A stretch of DNA of 64,000 nucleotides, from NCBI RefSeq assembly GCF_000725805.1, contig NZ_JOFT01000029.1, forward strand, positions 1 to 64,000, read 5' to 3'. The notes under the pieces were generated by a model that saw only the letters and a program-made list of their open reading frames with translations, was not told the DNA's origin and searched no databases. The first letter of the stretch is position 1; each line of letters opens with the position of its first letter. The stretch comes from Streptomyces xanthophaeus (lineage in GTDB: Bacteria; Actinomycetota; Actinomycetes; Streptomycetales; Streptomycetaceae). Both the position numbers and the translations under genes were made by a program. Positions 7,830-16,454 of this stretch are shown here, in pieces.

Positions 7830-8614
7830 GCACCCTGCTGTCCGACGGCGGAGCGGTGGTCGTCCGCCAGCTCCAGAAGGCCCGGCACGCCCCGGCCCTG
7901 CTGATCCTCACGCAGACCATGCCGATCACGATGCTGCTGTTCTTCGGCTACGTGTTCGGCAGTGCGCTGGCCATGCCGGGGGCCCGGTACCGGGAGTTCC
8001 TCGTCCCCGGCATGCTCGCCGCCACCGCCGCGAGCGGGCTGATGACCGGCCTGTTCACCGCCGCGCAGGACGCGCACCGAGGGGTGACCGACCGGTTCCG
8101 GACCCTGCCGATGAGCCGGACCGCCGTCCCCCTGGGCCAGACGGCCGCCGACCTGCTGACCACGGCGGTGTCGATGGTGCCGCTGATGCTGGTGGGACTG
8201 GCGATGGGCTGGCGGATCGAGACCGGGGTACCCGGCGCCGTGGGGGCCTTCGGCGTACTGATGCTGTTCCGCTTCGCCACCGCCTGGGTGGGCACCTACC
8301 TCGGCCTGCTGAGCCGGAGCGAGGAGGCGGCGGGCCAGCTGGGCGCCGCCACCTTCGTGCTGCCGATGCTGTCCAGCGCGTACCTGCCGACCGCCGGGCT
8401 GCCCGGGTGGCTGCGTACGGTCGCCGAGTGGAACCCGATCAGCGCGGTCGCCGGCGCGGTGCGCGCGCTGTGCGGGAACGCCGGGGCCGAAGCGGCGCCG
8501 GGCGCCGCCTGGCCCGCCGCACATCCGGTCGCGGGAGCCCTGCTCTGGTCGGCGCTGCTCCTCGCGGTGTTCGTACCGCTGGCCACCCGGCGGTTCGCAC
8601 GGGGCCGGGGCTGA
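7826..8614 (+). CDS. DrrB-like ABC exporter permease
   Basis: The 262-residue integral membrane protein has about six hydrophobic segments (near residues 23-45, 50-73, 105-128, 132-157, 165-190 and 232-252) and the ABC-2 permease pattern, including the GxxRYREFLVPGMLA loop, FRTLPMSRTAV and a WNPISAV segment before the last helix. It pairs with the ATPase encoded immediately upstream through an ATGA overlap. The substrate is unknown; the family includes daunorubicin-type exporters and lipid exporters. Confidence 0.92.
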   Translation: MSTLLSDGGAVVVRQLQKARHAPALLILTQTMPITMLLFFGYVFGSALAMPGARYREFLVPGMLAATAASGLMTGLFTAAQDAHRGVTDRFRTLPMSRTAVPLGQTAADLLTTAVSMVPLMLVGLAMGWRIETGVPGAVGAFGVLMLFRFATAWVGTYLGLLSRSEEAAGQLGAATFVLPMLSSAYLPTAGLPGWLRTVAEWNPISAVAGAVRALCGNAGAEAAPGAAWPAAHPVAGALLWSALLLAVFVPLATRRFARGRG

Positions 8615-8656
8615 GCACCGGACCGGAGCCGAACGAGCGGCCGGAACCCGGCCCAC

Positions 8657-8672
8657 GGCCCCGGCCGGGGCC
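8657..8672. terminator. Perfect GC palindrome after the ABC operon
   Basis: A perfectly self-complementary 16-base block, GGCCCCGGCCGGGGCC, lies 43 bases after the permease stop, before the CoA-transferase gene. It may act as an intrinsic terminator, although it has no T tract, as usual in streptomycetes. Confidence 0.4.
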
Positions 8673-8738
8673 CGGCGCACGAACTCCCGCCCGGATCCTG
8701 GTGACACAGGGGGGTCCGAGGCGGTAGGCACGGGTGTC

Positions 8739-9950
8739 ATGAACCGCGAAGCGCACCAGCCCGAACCCCTCCCCCTCGCCGGCCTCACCGTGGTCTCCGT
8801 CGAACAGGCCGTCTCGGCCCCCTTCGCCACCCGCCAGCTCGCCGACCTCGGCGCCCGGGTGATCAAGGTCGAGCGGCCCGACGGGGGCGACTTCGCGCGC
8901 GCCTACGACACCGCCGCGCACGGCCTCGCCTCGCACTTCGTCTGGGCCAACCGCGGCAAGGAGTCGCTCGCGCTCGACCTGAAGGACCCGCGCGGACGGG
9001 AGGTCCTGCACGGCCTGCTCGCGGACGCCGACGTCTTCGTCCAGAACCTCGCGCACGGGGCGGCCGCCCGGCTCGGCCTCGACTCGGCGTCACTGTGCGC
9101 GCGTTACCCCCGGCTGGTCGCCGTGGACGTCTCCGGCTACGGCCCCGAGGGCCCGTACGCCCACAAGCGGGCCTACGACATGCTCGTCCAGTGCGAGGCG
9201 GGGCTGGTCTCGGTCACCGGGACCCCTCGGACGCCCGTCAAGGCGGGGATCCCGGCCGCGGACATCGCAGCCGCCATGTACGCCTTCTCGGGCGTCCTCG
9301 CGGCGCTGCTGCGGCGCGGTACCACCGGCCGCGGCGGCCGGGTGGAGGTGTCCATGCTGGACGCGCTCGCCGAGTGGATGGGGCACCCGCTGCACCACAC
9401 GATGCACGGCGGGGAGCAGCCCGCGCGCACCGGTCTGGCGCATGCCGTGATCGCGCCCTACGACGCCTACCCGACGGCCGACGGGGACCAGGTGCTGCTG
9501 TCCGTGCAGAACGACCGCGAGTGGCGGCGGCTGGCGGAGCTGGTGCTGGGGCGGCCGGAGCTGGCCGACGACCCGCAGTACGCGACGAACGCGGCGCGCA
9601 CGGCCCACCGGGAGAAGACCGACGCGGTGGTGACGGACGCCCTGGTGCAGCTGACCACGGACGAGGCGGTGGGGCGGCTGGAGGAGGCGGGCATCGCCTG
9701 CGCCCGGCTGAACTCGGTGCACCAGCTGGCCGGGCACCCGCAGCTGGCGGCCCGGGACCGCTGGCGGGAGGTGGGGTCACCGGTGGGCCCGCTGCGGGCG
9801 TTGCTGCCGCCGATCGGGCTGCCGGGTGGTGCGGCACCGCGGATGGGCGCGGTGCCCGCGCTCGGCGAACACACCGAGGCCCTGCTGCGCGCCCTGGGGA
9901 TGACGGGCGCGCAGATCGCGGACCTGCGCCGGGACGGTGTCGTCGCGTAG
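8739..9950 (+). CDS. CaiB/BaiF-family CoA-transferase
   Basis: The 403-residue protein is a class III CoA-transferase, which moves CoA between carboxylic acids through an aspartyl-CoA intermediate. Family features are present: LAGLTVVSVEQAVSAPFATR at the start, VKVERPDGGDFAR, NRGKESLALDLKDPRGR, and the catalytic Asp in HKRAYDMLVQ (about residue 147). AGIPAADIAAAMYA and DALAEWMGHP follow. It sits alone between the ABC exporter and a small convergent gene, so its acyl substrate cannot be told from context. Confidence 0.9.
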   Translation: MNREAHQPEPLPLAGLTVVSVEQAVSAPFATRQLADLGARVIKVERPDGGDFARAYDTAAHGLASHFVWANRGKESLALDLKDPRGREVLHGLLADADVFVQNLAHGAAARLGLDSASLCARYPRLVAVDVSGYGPEGPYAHKRAYDMLVQCEAGLVSVTGTPRTPVKAGIPAADIAAAMYAFSGVLAALLRRGTTGRGGRVEVSMLDALAEWMGHPLHHTMHGGEQPARTGLAHAVIAPYDAYPTADGDQVLLSVQNDREWRRLAELVLGRPELADDPQYATNAARTAHREKTDAVVTDALVQLTTDEAVGRLEEAGIACARLNSVHQLAGHPQLAARDRWREVGSPVGPLRALLPPIGLPGGAAPRMGAVPALGEHTEALLRALGMTGAQIADLRRDGVVA

Positions 9951-9990
9951 AGGGTGCCGGAGGGCGGACGGCCCGCGGTACGGGGGACAG

Positions 9991-10260
9991 TTACGAGCGG
10001 CGGCTGCCGAAGAGCGTGCGACGCAGACGGCGCAGCGGCGCGAAGAGCGAGACGCGCGCGCTCCGGCTCCGCAGGCGGTGCGTGTGGTCGCGCGACGTCA
10101 GCTCGCGCATCAGCAGCGTCGCCTCGGCGGTCTCGCGGTGCGGCACGGCGGGACCGCCCAGCACGGCGAGATGACGGTCGAGGCGCGAGCTGGTCGCGCT
10201 GCTTCCGCACGTGATGGCAGGCACGCGTGGCGGCCTGCTGCGCATTGCTATTTGTTCCAT
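9991..10260 (-). CDS. Conserved small basic hypothetical protein (89 aa)
   Basis: Starting at ATG 10260 (GGGGAG lies upstream), this 89-residue Arg/Ser-rich protein reads MEQIAMRSRPPRVPAI and ends in LRRLRRTLFGSRRS. No domain is recognised and no membrane segment is evident; the strongly basic C-terminal tail suggests nucleic-acid or membrane-surface binding. A start 27 bases further upstream is possible but lacks a ribosome-binding site. It converges with the CoA-transferase gene and diverges from the kinase gene. Confidence 0.6.
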   Translation of the reverse strand: MEQIAMRSRPPRVPAITCGSSATSSRLDRHLAVLGGPAVPHRETAEATLLMRELTSRDHTHRLRSRSARVSLFAPLRRLRRTLFGSRRS

Positions 10261-10530
10261 GTTCTCTCCCCACCCGTACGAGGGCACCCGGCCCGGGCAG
10301 GTTAACCCTATCGCCCCCGCGTCGCGCTCGGGTATCCCGGTGGTGTGAATTACCCCTGTGGCGACGGAGGTTGACGACTACTCAGTGGAGTCGACCGTCA
10401 CTCTCCGCACAGACGCGCCGGGTTCGGAGCCCCTCGCGCCGAGTCACGTCACAACAGGGGCCACTTCGCGCCCACTGCGCTAACTTGGAGTGATCACCCT
10501 GTAACACATGGATGCACATGGGGGGCTCGC

Positions 10531-12288
10531 GTGAGTGGGAACGTGGGTGACGTGGGCGGGGAATCGAGCGCCGATCGAGTCATCTCGGGCCGGTACCGGC
10601 TGCTGGATCCGATCGGACGCGGCGGCATGGGCGTCGTGTGGCGGGCCCGGGACGAGGTGCTGGCCCGCGAGGTGGCCGTCAAGGAGGTACGGGCCCCCGC
10701 CGGCCTGGAGGCCGCCGAACTCCAGCGGATGTACCGGCGGCTGGAGCGCGAGGCCTGGGCGGCGGCCCGGATCTCGCACCGCGGGGTCGTCACGGTCTAC
10801 GACGTGGCCTCCGAGGACGGCCGGCCCTGGATCGTGATGGAGCTGATCCGCGGCCTCTCGCTGGCCGACGTCCTGGAGGCCGAGGGCACGCTCGGCCCGC
10901 AGCGGGCGGCCCACCTCGGGGAGCAGGTCCTGGCCGCGCTGCGGTCGGCGCACGAGGCGGGGGTGCTGCACCGGGACGTCAAGCCCGGCAACGTGCTGAT
11001 CGCCAACGACGGGCGGGTGGTGCTGAGCGACTTCGGGATCGCGAGCCTGGAGGGCTCCTCGGCGATCACCATGACGGGCGAGGTCGTCGGCTCCCCCGAA
11101 TTCCTGGCGCCCGAGCGGGCGTTGGGGCGGGACCCCGGCGCCGGGGCGGACCTGTGGGCGCTCGGGGTGATGCTGTACGCGGCCGTCGAGGGGGTCACCC
11201 CCTTCCGCCGGGCCACCCCGCTCGACACCCTGCGGGCGGTCGTGGAGGAGGAGCCCGCGCGCCCGCGCCGGGCCGGGCCGCTGGAGCCCGTGCTGGAGGG
11301 GCTGCTGCGCAAGGACCCCGCCGAGCGGCTGTCCGCGGCCGAGGCGGCCCGGATGCTGCGCGTGGTGGGCGCGGGCGGGACCGTACGGGATTCGGGCGGC
11401 CCGGAGTCGGGGCCCGGCACGCCGACGGCCGCCGCGCACCACGGGCAGGGGCCCGGGCAGGGTCACGGGCCGCAGGGCGGCGGGGCCGCCTGGGTGCCCG
11501 GGGCGCAGGGGGCGGCGTACGGAGGGCCCACGTCACCGCTGCCGGGCGCCGGGCCGGTGCCGCCCCGGGGGCGGGCCGGTCTGGTGCTGGCGGCCGGGAT
11601 CGTCTTCCTGCTGCTGGCGGTGGCCGCGCTGGCCTGGCTGCTGATCAGGGACCGCGGGGACGGGGACGACGGCCGCGGCGGCGGTCCCACGGGGGCGGCG
11701 ACGACCCCCGGGGCGGCTGCGTCCACCGGCCCTGGCCCCTCGGCCCCCGCCTCGGCGCCGGTCTCGGCCTCCGCCTCGTCCGGCGGCCAGCAGGTGGTCG
11801 CGTACGTGGACGCCGTGCGCACCTCCTACACCGGTAGCTGCCCGCCGCCCGCGGAGCGTGCGCCCGCCTTCACGGCCACCCTGGAGGTGGAGCGGGTCCC
11901 GGCGGTGCTGGAGTACCGCTGGGCGACCCGGAGCGGGCGGACCACCGGCCCGGGCTGGCAGCCCGTCACCTACGAGAGGGGCGGGCCGCGCAGCCGGCGG
12001 CTGGAGCACACCGAGCTGACGCACGTCCCGGACGCGGTCTTCGACGACGCGGTGCGGCTGGAGGTGCGGGGACCCGCCGAGGTGGCCACGGACTGGGTGG
12101 GGATCACCGTGAGCTGCGAGCGGAGGACCCCGACGGGCGGGCCCTCCTCCCCCGGTGCGAGTGCGTCGCCGAGCCCGTCGCCGAGCCCGTCCGCGAGCGC
12201 GTCCCCCGACGCGTCCCCGGACGGGTCACCGGCCCCGTCGGCGCAGGGCGTCGCCGGTCAGGCGGCGCTGGTGAAGACCGGCAGGTAG
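10531..12288 (+). CDS. Membrane-anchored serine/threonine protein kinase
   Basis: The 585-residue protein has an N-terminal Hanks-type kinase domain (about 15-280): glycine loop IGRGGMGVVWRARD, VAVKEV lysine, catalytic HRDVKPGNVLI and DFGIASLEG. A Gly/Pro-rich linker, a single transmembrane helix (about 350-372), a Ser/Ala/Pro-rich stretch and a small extracellular region with two Cys residues follow. The tail is nearly all Ser/Pro/Ala repeats. No PASTA domains are seen. GTG 10531 is the start. Its last 31 bases overlap the convergent SGNH lipase gene. The ligand sensed outside is unknown. Confidence 0.92.
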   Translation: MSGNVGDVGGESSADRVISGRYRLLDPIGRGGMGVVWRARDEVLAREVAVKEVRAPAGLEAAELQRMYRRLEREAWAAARISHRGVVTVYDVASEDGRPWIVMELIRGLSLADVLEAEGTLGPQRAAHLGEQVLAALRSAHEAGVLHRDVKPGNVLIANDGRVVLSDFGIASLEGSSAITMTGEVVGSPEFLAPERALGRDPGAGADLWALGVMLYAAVEGVTPFRRATPLDTLRAVVEEEPARPRRAGPLEPVLEGLLRKDPAERLSAAEAARMLRVVGAGGTVRDSGGPESGPGTPTAAAHHGQGPGQGHGPQGGGAAWVPGAQGAAYGGPTSPLPGAGPVPPRGRAGLVLAAGIVFLLLAVAALAWLLIRDRGDGDDGRGGGPTGAATTPGAAASTGPGPSAPASAPVSASASSGGQQVVAYVDAVRTSYTGSCPPPAERAPAFTATLEVERVPAVLEYRWATRSGRTTGPGWQPVTYERGGPRSRRLEHTELTHVPDAVFDDAVRLEVRGPAEVATDWVGITVSCERRTPTGGPSSPGASASPSPSPSPSASASPDASPDGSPAPSAQGVAGQAALVKTGR

Positions 12289-13067
12289 CCGCCGGACTGT
12301 CCGGCGGCCGTGGGGTGGTAGGACTCACCGATGTTGAGCCAGTTGACGCTGTGCAGCCACGCGGCGCCGGAACAGATCTCGTGGCCCGTGAAGGCGCCGG
12401 CGACCGAGGCGAAGGTGAAGCCGTGGTCGGCGGCGCGCTTGGCGATGGCGGCGTTGAGGTGGTCGGACGCGCCGTTGATGGCGGTGCGCTCCCCCTCGGT
12501 CAGGCCGGTGGTGCAGGTGCCGTTCAGCTTGTAGAAGCGGGGATAGCCGATGACGACGACGCGGGCGTTGGGCGAGCGGCTCTCGATGGCGTTGTAGACC
12601 TGGTCGAGCAGGCCGGGGAGGGTGGAGGTGACGTAGGCCTTGGCGGAGTTGACGCGACTGACGCAGGTGGACTCGGACTGGAGCACACAGGTCGTCATGA
12701 CGTCGGCGAATCCTGCGTCGTTGCCGCCGATGGTGATGCTGACGAGGTCGGTGCCGGAGTTCAGCGGACCGAGCTGGCCGGAGAGCACATCACCCGTTCG
12801 GGCACCCGAGCAGGCGGTGAAGGAGAAGGTCTGGGGGGAGTGTGCGGCGGCCCACAGGGCCGGGTAGGCGCGGCTGGTGCGTTTGCAGTTGCCGCTCGCG
12901 CTGTCGTAGTTGCCGGCGCCGACGCCGGAGGAGTACGAGTCACCGAGGGCTACGTAGCCGAAGTCGGCCTGGGCGGCGGCCGCCTGGCCTGCGCCGAAGA
13001 GCGTGGCGCCGGCGGCGAGCAGCAGGGAGGAGGTCAAAGCAGCGAAGCGCGACAGTCTCATGCTCAT
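12258..13067 (-). CDS. Secreted SGNH/GDSL lipase/esterase
   Basis: The 269-residue product begins with a Sec signal peptide (cleavage near GQAAAA) and contains the SGNH blocks: ALGDSYSSG with nucleophile Ser44, a Gly block around SGARTGD, TIGGNDAGF, and the C-terminal SYHPTAAG with the Asp/His pair. Six Cys residues in the mature part would form disulfides, as in the Streptomyces GDSL lipases from S. coelicolor and S. rimosus. It hydrolyses short to long acyl esters outside the cell. ATG 13067 follows AAGGAG by 8 bases, and this Shine-Dalgarno can be locked in a 10-bp hairpin (13074-13117). Its 3' end overlaps the kinase gene. Confidence 0.94.
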   Translation of the reverse strand: MSMRLSRFAALTSSLLLAAGATLFGAGQAAAAQADFGYVALGDSYSSGVGAGNYDSASGNCKRTSRAYPALWAAAHSPQTFSFTACSGARTGDVLSGQLGPLNSGTDLVSITIGGNDAGFADVMTTCVLQSESTCVSRVNSAKAYVTSTLPGLLDQVYNAIESRSPNARVVVIGYPRFYKLNGTCTTGLTEGERTAINGASDHLNAAIAKRAADHGFTFASVAGAFTGHEICSGAAWLHSVNWLNIGESYHPTAAGQSGGYLPVFTSAA

Positions 13068-13073
13068 GTGTGC

Positions 13074-13117
13074 GGCTCCTTGTGGGGGTTACTCCTGAGT
13101 CCGTGGTACAAGGAGCC
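13074..13117 (-). promoter_or_regulatory. Hairpin sequestering the lipase ribosome-binding site
   Basis: In the lipase mRNA leader a perfect 10-bp stem can form between the complements of 13108-13117 and 13074-13083, with a 24-base loop. One arm, ACAAGGAGCC in the mRNA, contains the entire Shine-Dalgarno AAGGAG. Formation would mask translation initiation. Confidence 0.5.
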
Positions 13118-13267
13118 AGGCTTGGCTGGAAGTGTTCATGCCAAGAATGTTCGGGGCAGGATCGCCGCCCGAATCTTCACCACCAGTACGTTTGAAGGGG
13201 GAACCCGGACACCCGATCCGGCGAAACACGGGTGCACGGGCCGTTCCCGTGCCGGATCATGGGCGCC

Positions 13268-14365
13268 ATGCCAGCCAACCCGCATGACGCGCTGCCGATC
13301 CGGCTCAACGTCGACGACAGCGACTCACCGTCGGACGTCGTCGACGCGCTGTTCCTCGGCCGGTTCGCGTCCGGCGAGCAGCCGTACTCGCAGAGCGTGA
13401 CCATCGAGCGGGTGAAGGCGGGTTCGACCCTGCTGCCGCCCGGAGCCACCGTGTTGCGCTCCGCGCGCGACACCGACCGCAGCGCCACCCTCGCCGAGGG
13501 CGAGGGCTGGACCATGCTCGTCTCCCGGTGGAGCCGGGGTGCGGACGTGACGGTGACGGCGGTGAGCGACGAACTCGCCGCCGAGGTCCTCGACGTGGCC
13601 ACGGAGGGGGTGCAGGACGAACCCGAACCGCAGCCGGAGAACGTCACGATGGGCTTCTGGTACGTCTCCCCGCGCCGCGGCCCGTACCGGACGACCCGCC
13701 AGATCGCGGCGGGCACCTGGCCCGAGGTGCGGCCCAACTACACCGCGCCGGTGGCCGGGGCGATGGACCGGCTGATGAAGGTGACCCCCGACGACATCGC
13801 GGGCCGGCTGCTCCTGCTGCACGGCCCGCCCGGCACGGGCAAGACCTCCGCGCTGCGCACGCTGGCCCGCTCCTGGCGGGACTGGTGCCAGGTGGACTGC
13901 GTACTGGACCCGGAGCGGCTCTTCAACGACGTGGGCTACCTGATGGACATCGCGATCGGCGAGGACGAGGGCACGGCGAAGGGCCGCTGGCGGCTGCTGC
14001 TCCTGGAGGACTGCGACGAGCTGATCCGCGGCGAGGCCCGGCACACCGCGGGCCAGGCCCTGTCCCGGCTGCTGAACCTGACCGACGGACTCCTGGGGCA
14101 GGGCCGCAACGTCCTGGTCGGCGTGACCACCAACGAGGACCTGGAGCGCCTGCACCCGGCAGTGGTCAGGCCGGGCCGCTGCCTGGCTCGCATCGAGGTG
14201 GGCAAGCTGACGCACCGCGAGGCGGTGGACTGGCTGGGCACGGACGAGGGCGTCTCCCGCGAAGGCGCCACCCTGGCGGAGCTGTTCGCCCTGCGCCGCG
14301 GCACGGGCCCGGCCGCGGTCCTCCCCCTCCAGCCACACGGTGCGGAGCCGGGCCTCTACCTCTAG
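13268..14365 (+). CDS. AAA-family ATPase with DUF5925-type N-terminus
   Basis: The 365-residue protein has an N-terminal region of unknown fold (about 1-165) and a single AAA module: Walker A HGPPGTGKTS (about 182-191), Walker B RLLLLEDCDEL, sensor 1 VGVTTNEDL and arginine-finger/sensor 2 region HPAVVRPGRC. It probably remodels a protein partner in the cytoplasm. ATG 13268 is chosen; an ATG at 13259 is equally possible because neither has a clear ribosome-binding site. The next gene, for a HEAT-like helical protein, starts 15 bases after the stop, so the two may work together. Confidence 0.82.
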   Translation: MPANPHDALPIRLNVDDSDSPSDVVDALFLGRFASGEQPYSQSVTIERVKAGSTLLPPGATVLRSARDTDRSATLAEGEGWTMLVSRWSRGADVTVTAVSDELAAEVLDVATEGVQDEPEPQPENVTMGFWYVSPRRGPYRTTRQIAAGTWPEVRPNYTAPVAGAMDRLMKVTPDDIAGRLLLLHGPPGTGKTSALRTLARSWRDWCQVDCVLDPERLFNDVGYLMDIAIGEDEGTAKGRWRLLLLEDCDELIRGEARHTAGQALSRLLNLTDGLLGQGRNVLVGVTTNEDLERLHPAVVRPGRCLARIEVGKLTHREAVDWLGTDEGVSREGATLAELFALRRGTGPAAVLPLQPHGAEPGLYL

Positions 14366-14380
14366 GAAGTGTGCAGTGTC

Positions 14381-14788
14381 ATGAGCGGTTTGCAGGCGTC
14401 CCTGGACGGGGCTTCGTCCCCCTCGCGGTCGGACCGCGAGCGCGCCGGGAGCGAGCTCGCCCCCTTCGCCGACGTCCCGGCGGCGGCCGGGGCGCTGGCG
14501 GATCTGCTGCTCGACGCCGAGGACACGGCCGTGACGCGGCGCACGGCGCAGGCCCTGGCCCAGGTGGGTACGGTGGCCGCCGTACGACTCATCGCCCGCG
14601 CGCTCGGCGGAGCCGACGACAACCAGGTCAACTGGCTGCAGACCGGGGTGCACGACGCGCTCGTGGAACCGGACGACGACGCGCCGGACCTCGCGGCCGT
14701 CTGCGCGCAGCTCGCCCGGGACCCGGAGCCGGCCGTCCGCCGGGGCGCCGCGGAGATCCTGACGTGGACGGACGGCACGGCACGCTGA
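14381..14788 (+). CDS. Small HEAT-like helical protein (135 aa)
   Basis: The product is mostly amphipathic helix with HEAT/armadillo-like pairs (TRRTAQALAQVGTVAAVRLIARALGG, split across helices, and PAVRRGAAEILTW). Such folds bind protein partners. ATG 14381 has GGAAG 11 bases upstream; a GTG at 14369 would be too close to it. The gene directly follows the AAA ATPase and is probably co-transcribed, suggesting an adaptor role, which is inference. The 3' end abuts a patch of short tandem repeats. Confidence 0.6.
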   Translation: MSGLQASLDGASSPSRSDRERAGSELAPFADVPAAAGALADLLLDAEDTAVTRRTAQALAQVGTVAAVRLIARALGGADDNQVNWLQTGVHDALVEPDDDAPDLAAVCAQLARDPEPAVRRGAAEILTWTDGTAR

Positions 14789-14800
14789 CGGCACGCCATG

Positions 14801-14880
14801 CTGCCGGGACGGCGGGCTGCCGGGACGGCGGGCTGCCGGGACGGCGGGCTGCCGGGACGGCGGGCTGCCGGGACGGCGGG
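14801..14880. repeat. Five perfect tandem copies of a 16-base unit
   Basis: CTGCCGGGACGGCGGG is repeated five times without a single mismatch, directly after the HEAT-like gene. Each unit can pair with itself only weakly. Perfect identity points to recent slippage expansion. Confidence 0.95.
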
Positions 14881-14896
14881 CGGACGAAACGCCGGC

Positions 14897-15020
14897 CCGG
14901 ACGAACGGGCGGGGGGGGAAGCGCACGGGCCAGACGCGCGGGCGGACGCACCGGCCCGGACGAACGGCCCGGACGAACAGGCCGGCGGACGCGGGCCAGA
15001 CGCGCGGGCGGACGCACCGG
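14897..15020. repeat. Interspersed direct repeats
   Basis: A 28-base sequence at 14927-14954 recurs exactly at 14993-15020, and CCCGGACGAAC recurs three times (near 14897, 14955 and 14968). Together with the 16-base array this makes 14789-15051 a non-coding low-complexity patch between two convergent genes; no gene is recognised in it. Confidence 0.85.
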
Positions 15021-15051
15021 CGGACAGCCCGGGCCCCGCCGGACGACGGCG

Positions 15052-15441
15052 TCAGCCCGTCGCGTACCGGGCCCGGAGGGCGTCCGTGGCGGCGGTGAGG
15101 GCCTCGGCCTCCGTCAGGCCCAGGCGCCGGGCCCGCTCGGCGAACACCTGGGCGGCCGCCGCGGCCTCGCGGGCCGGACCCTCGCCCGACGCCGCGACGA
15201 ACGTCCCGTGCCGGCCCCGCGTCTCGATCACCCCGTCGCCCTCCAGCGCCCGGTACGCCTTCGCAACGGTGTTGGCGGCGAGGCCCAGCTCCTCCGCGAG
15301 CCCCCGTACCGTCGGCAGCTTGAAGCCCGCCGGCAGCTTCCCCGTCCGGGCCCGGTCCGCGATCTGCGCGCGCAGCTGTTCGTACGGGGCGGCCGAACCG
15401 GCCGAGGCGTCGATGGAGATCTTCAGGTTCGTCGAGGTCAC
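15052..15441 (-). CDS. Short GntR-family regulator (YtrA type)
   Basis: The 129-residue protein has only a GntR winged helix (about 15-85: PYEQLRAQIADRARTGKLPA, LPTVRGLAEELGLAANTVAK, GVIETRGRHGTFV) and a short helical tail, the YtrA layout. Such regulators usually control ABC exporters or act on neighbouring genes. It is divergent from the GNAT acetyltransferase gene, with 71 bases between the starts, and the promoters must overlap, so it may control itself and that gene. Confidence 0.88.
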   Translation of the reverse strand: MTSTNLKISIDASAGSAAPYEQLRAQIADRARTGKLPAGFKLPTVRGLAEELGLAANTVAKAYRALEGDGVIETRGRHGTFVAASGEGPAREAAAAAQVFAERARRLGLTEAEALTAATDALRARYATG

Positions 15442-15512
15442 GTGGCCGATTGTCTCCCACCGCCGGGTAATTCGGAGGCGCCCGCATCGGCTGCGCCCGT
15501 AGCGTCGGCGCC

Positions 15513-16454
15513 ATGAACGTTCTCATCCGCGATCTGCGGCCCGGTGACCCCTCGGACGCGGAGGCCGTCGTCCGCGTGCGCCGGGCCGCCCTCCCCTTCA
15601 TGATCACCACGGCTCAGGGCGTGGCCTTCGAGCTGGCCTCGGCCCATCCGGCCAGGGCCCACCGCATCCTGGTGGCCGAAACCGGCGACGGGCTCGTCAT
15701 CGGCACCGCCCAGGTCGGCGTCGTCCACGACGGCCAGGAACCCGGCCAGGCGTACGTCAACCCGTACGTCGACCCCGCGCACCGCGGCCTCGGCGCGGGC
15801 GGCCTCCTGCTGCGCGCGGCCGAGGAGCACCTCACCGCACACGGCGCGGTGGACGCGTACGCCTGGGTCCTCGACGAGCCGGCCCACCGCGCCTTCGCGG
15901 AGCGGCGCGGCTACCGGTCCAGCCGGTCCGCGCACTTCCTGCGCCTGGACCTGGCCGCGGCCGACCTGCCTCCGCTCCCGCAGGCCCTCCCGGCCGGGAC
16001 CGAGCTGCGCACCGCCACCGACTTCGCCGCCGATCCGCGGCCGCTGTTCGAGGCCGACACGCAGACGACCGCCGACGAGCCGGGTGACGTGCCCGTGGAG
16101 CTCGGCGACTACGAGGACTGGCTGGCGCAGGTCTGGAACAGCCCGTCGCTCGACAAGGACCTGACGACCGTCGTCCTCGTCGACGGCGTGGTGGCCGCCT
16201 TCACCGCCGCCCAGACGGACGGCGCGACCCGCTACGGCTCGGCGATGACCGGCACCCTGCGCGCCTTCCGCGGCCGGGGCCTGGCCAAACTGGCCAAGAC
16301 CGTCTCCCTGCACCGGGCCCGCGCGGCCGGGTACACGGAGGCCTTCACCGGCAACGACGCGGGGAACCTCCCGATGCTGGCCGTCAACAACGGGTTCGGC
16401 TACGCCATCTGCGCGACCGAGACGCGCTACACGAAGAGACTGGAGACAGTGTGA
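15513..16454 (+). CDS. Double GNAT acetyltransferase
   Basis: The 313-residue protein contains two tandem GNAT folds. The N-terminal one (about 1-150) has the acetyl-CoA loop AHRGLGAGGLLLRAAEEHL; the C-terminal one (about 165-313) has FRGRGLAKLAKTVSLHRA and ends TGNDAGNLPMLAVNNGFGY, a motif of the MshD/mycothiol synthase-like double GNATs. The substrate is unknown. The stop overlaps the DUF402 start (GTGTGA), so the two are translationally coupled. Confidence 0.88.
   Translation: MNVLIRDLRPGDPSDAEAVVRVRRAALPFMITTAQGVAFELASAHPARAHRILVAETGDGLVIGTAQVGVVHDGQEPGQAYVNPYVDPAHRGLGAGGLLLRAAEEHLTAHGAVDAYAWVLDEPAHRAFAERRGYRSSRSAHFLRLDLAAADLPPLPQALPAGTELRTATDFAADPRPLFEADTQTTADEPGDVPVELGDYEDWLAQVWNSPSLDKDLTTVVLVDGVVAAFTAAQTDGATRYGSAMTGTLRAFRGRGLAKLAKTVSLHRARAAGYTEAFTGNDAGNLPMLAVNNGFGYAICATETRYTKRLETV

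Noticed and set aside
14801..14880. CRISPR array
   Set aside because: Units are 16 bases, contiguous and without spacers; no cas genes nearby.
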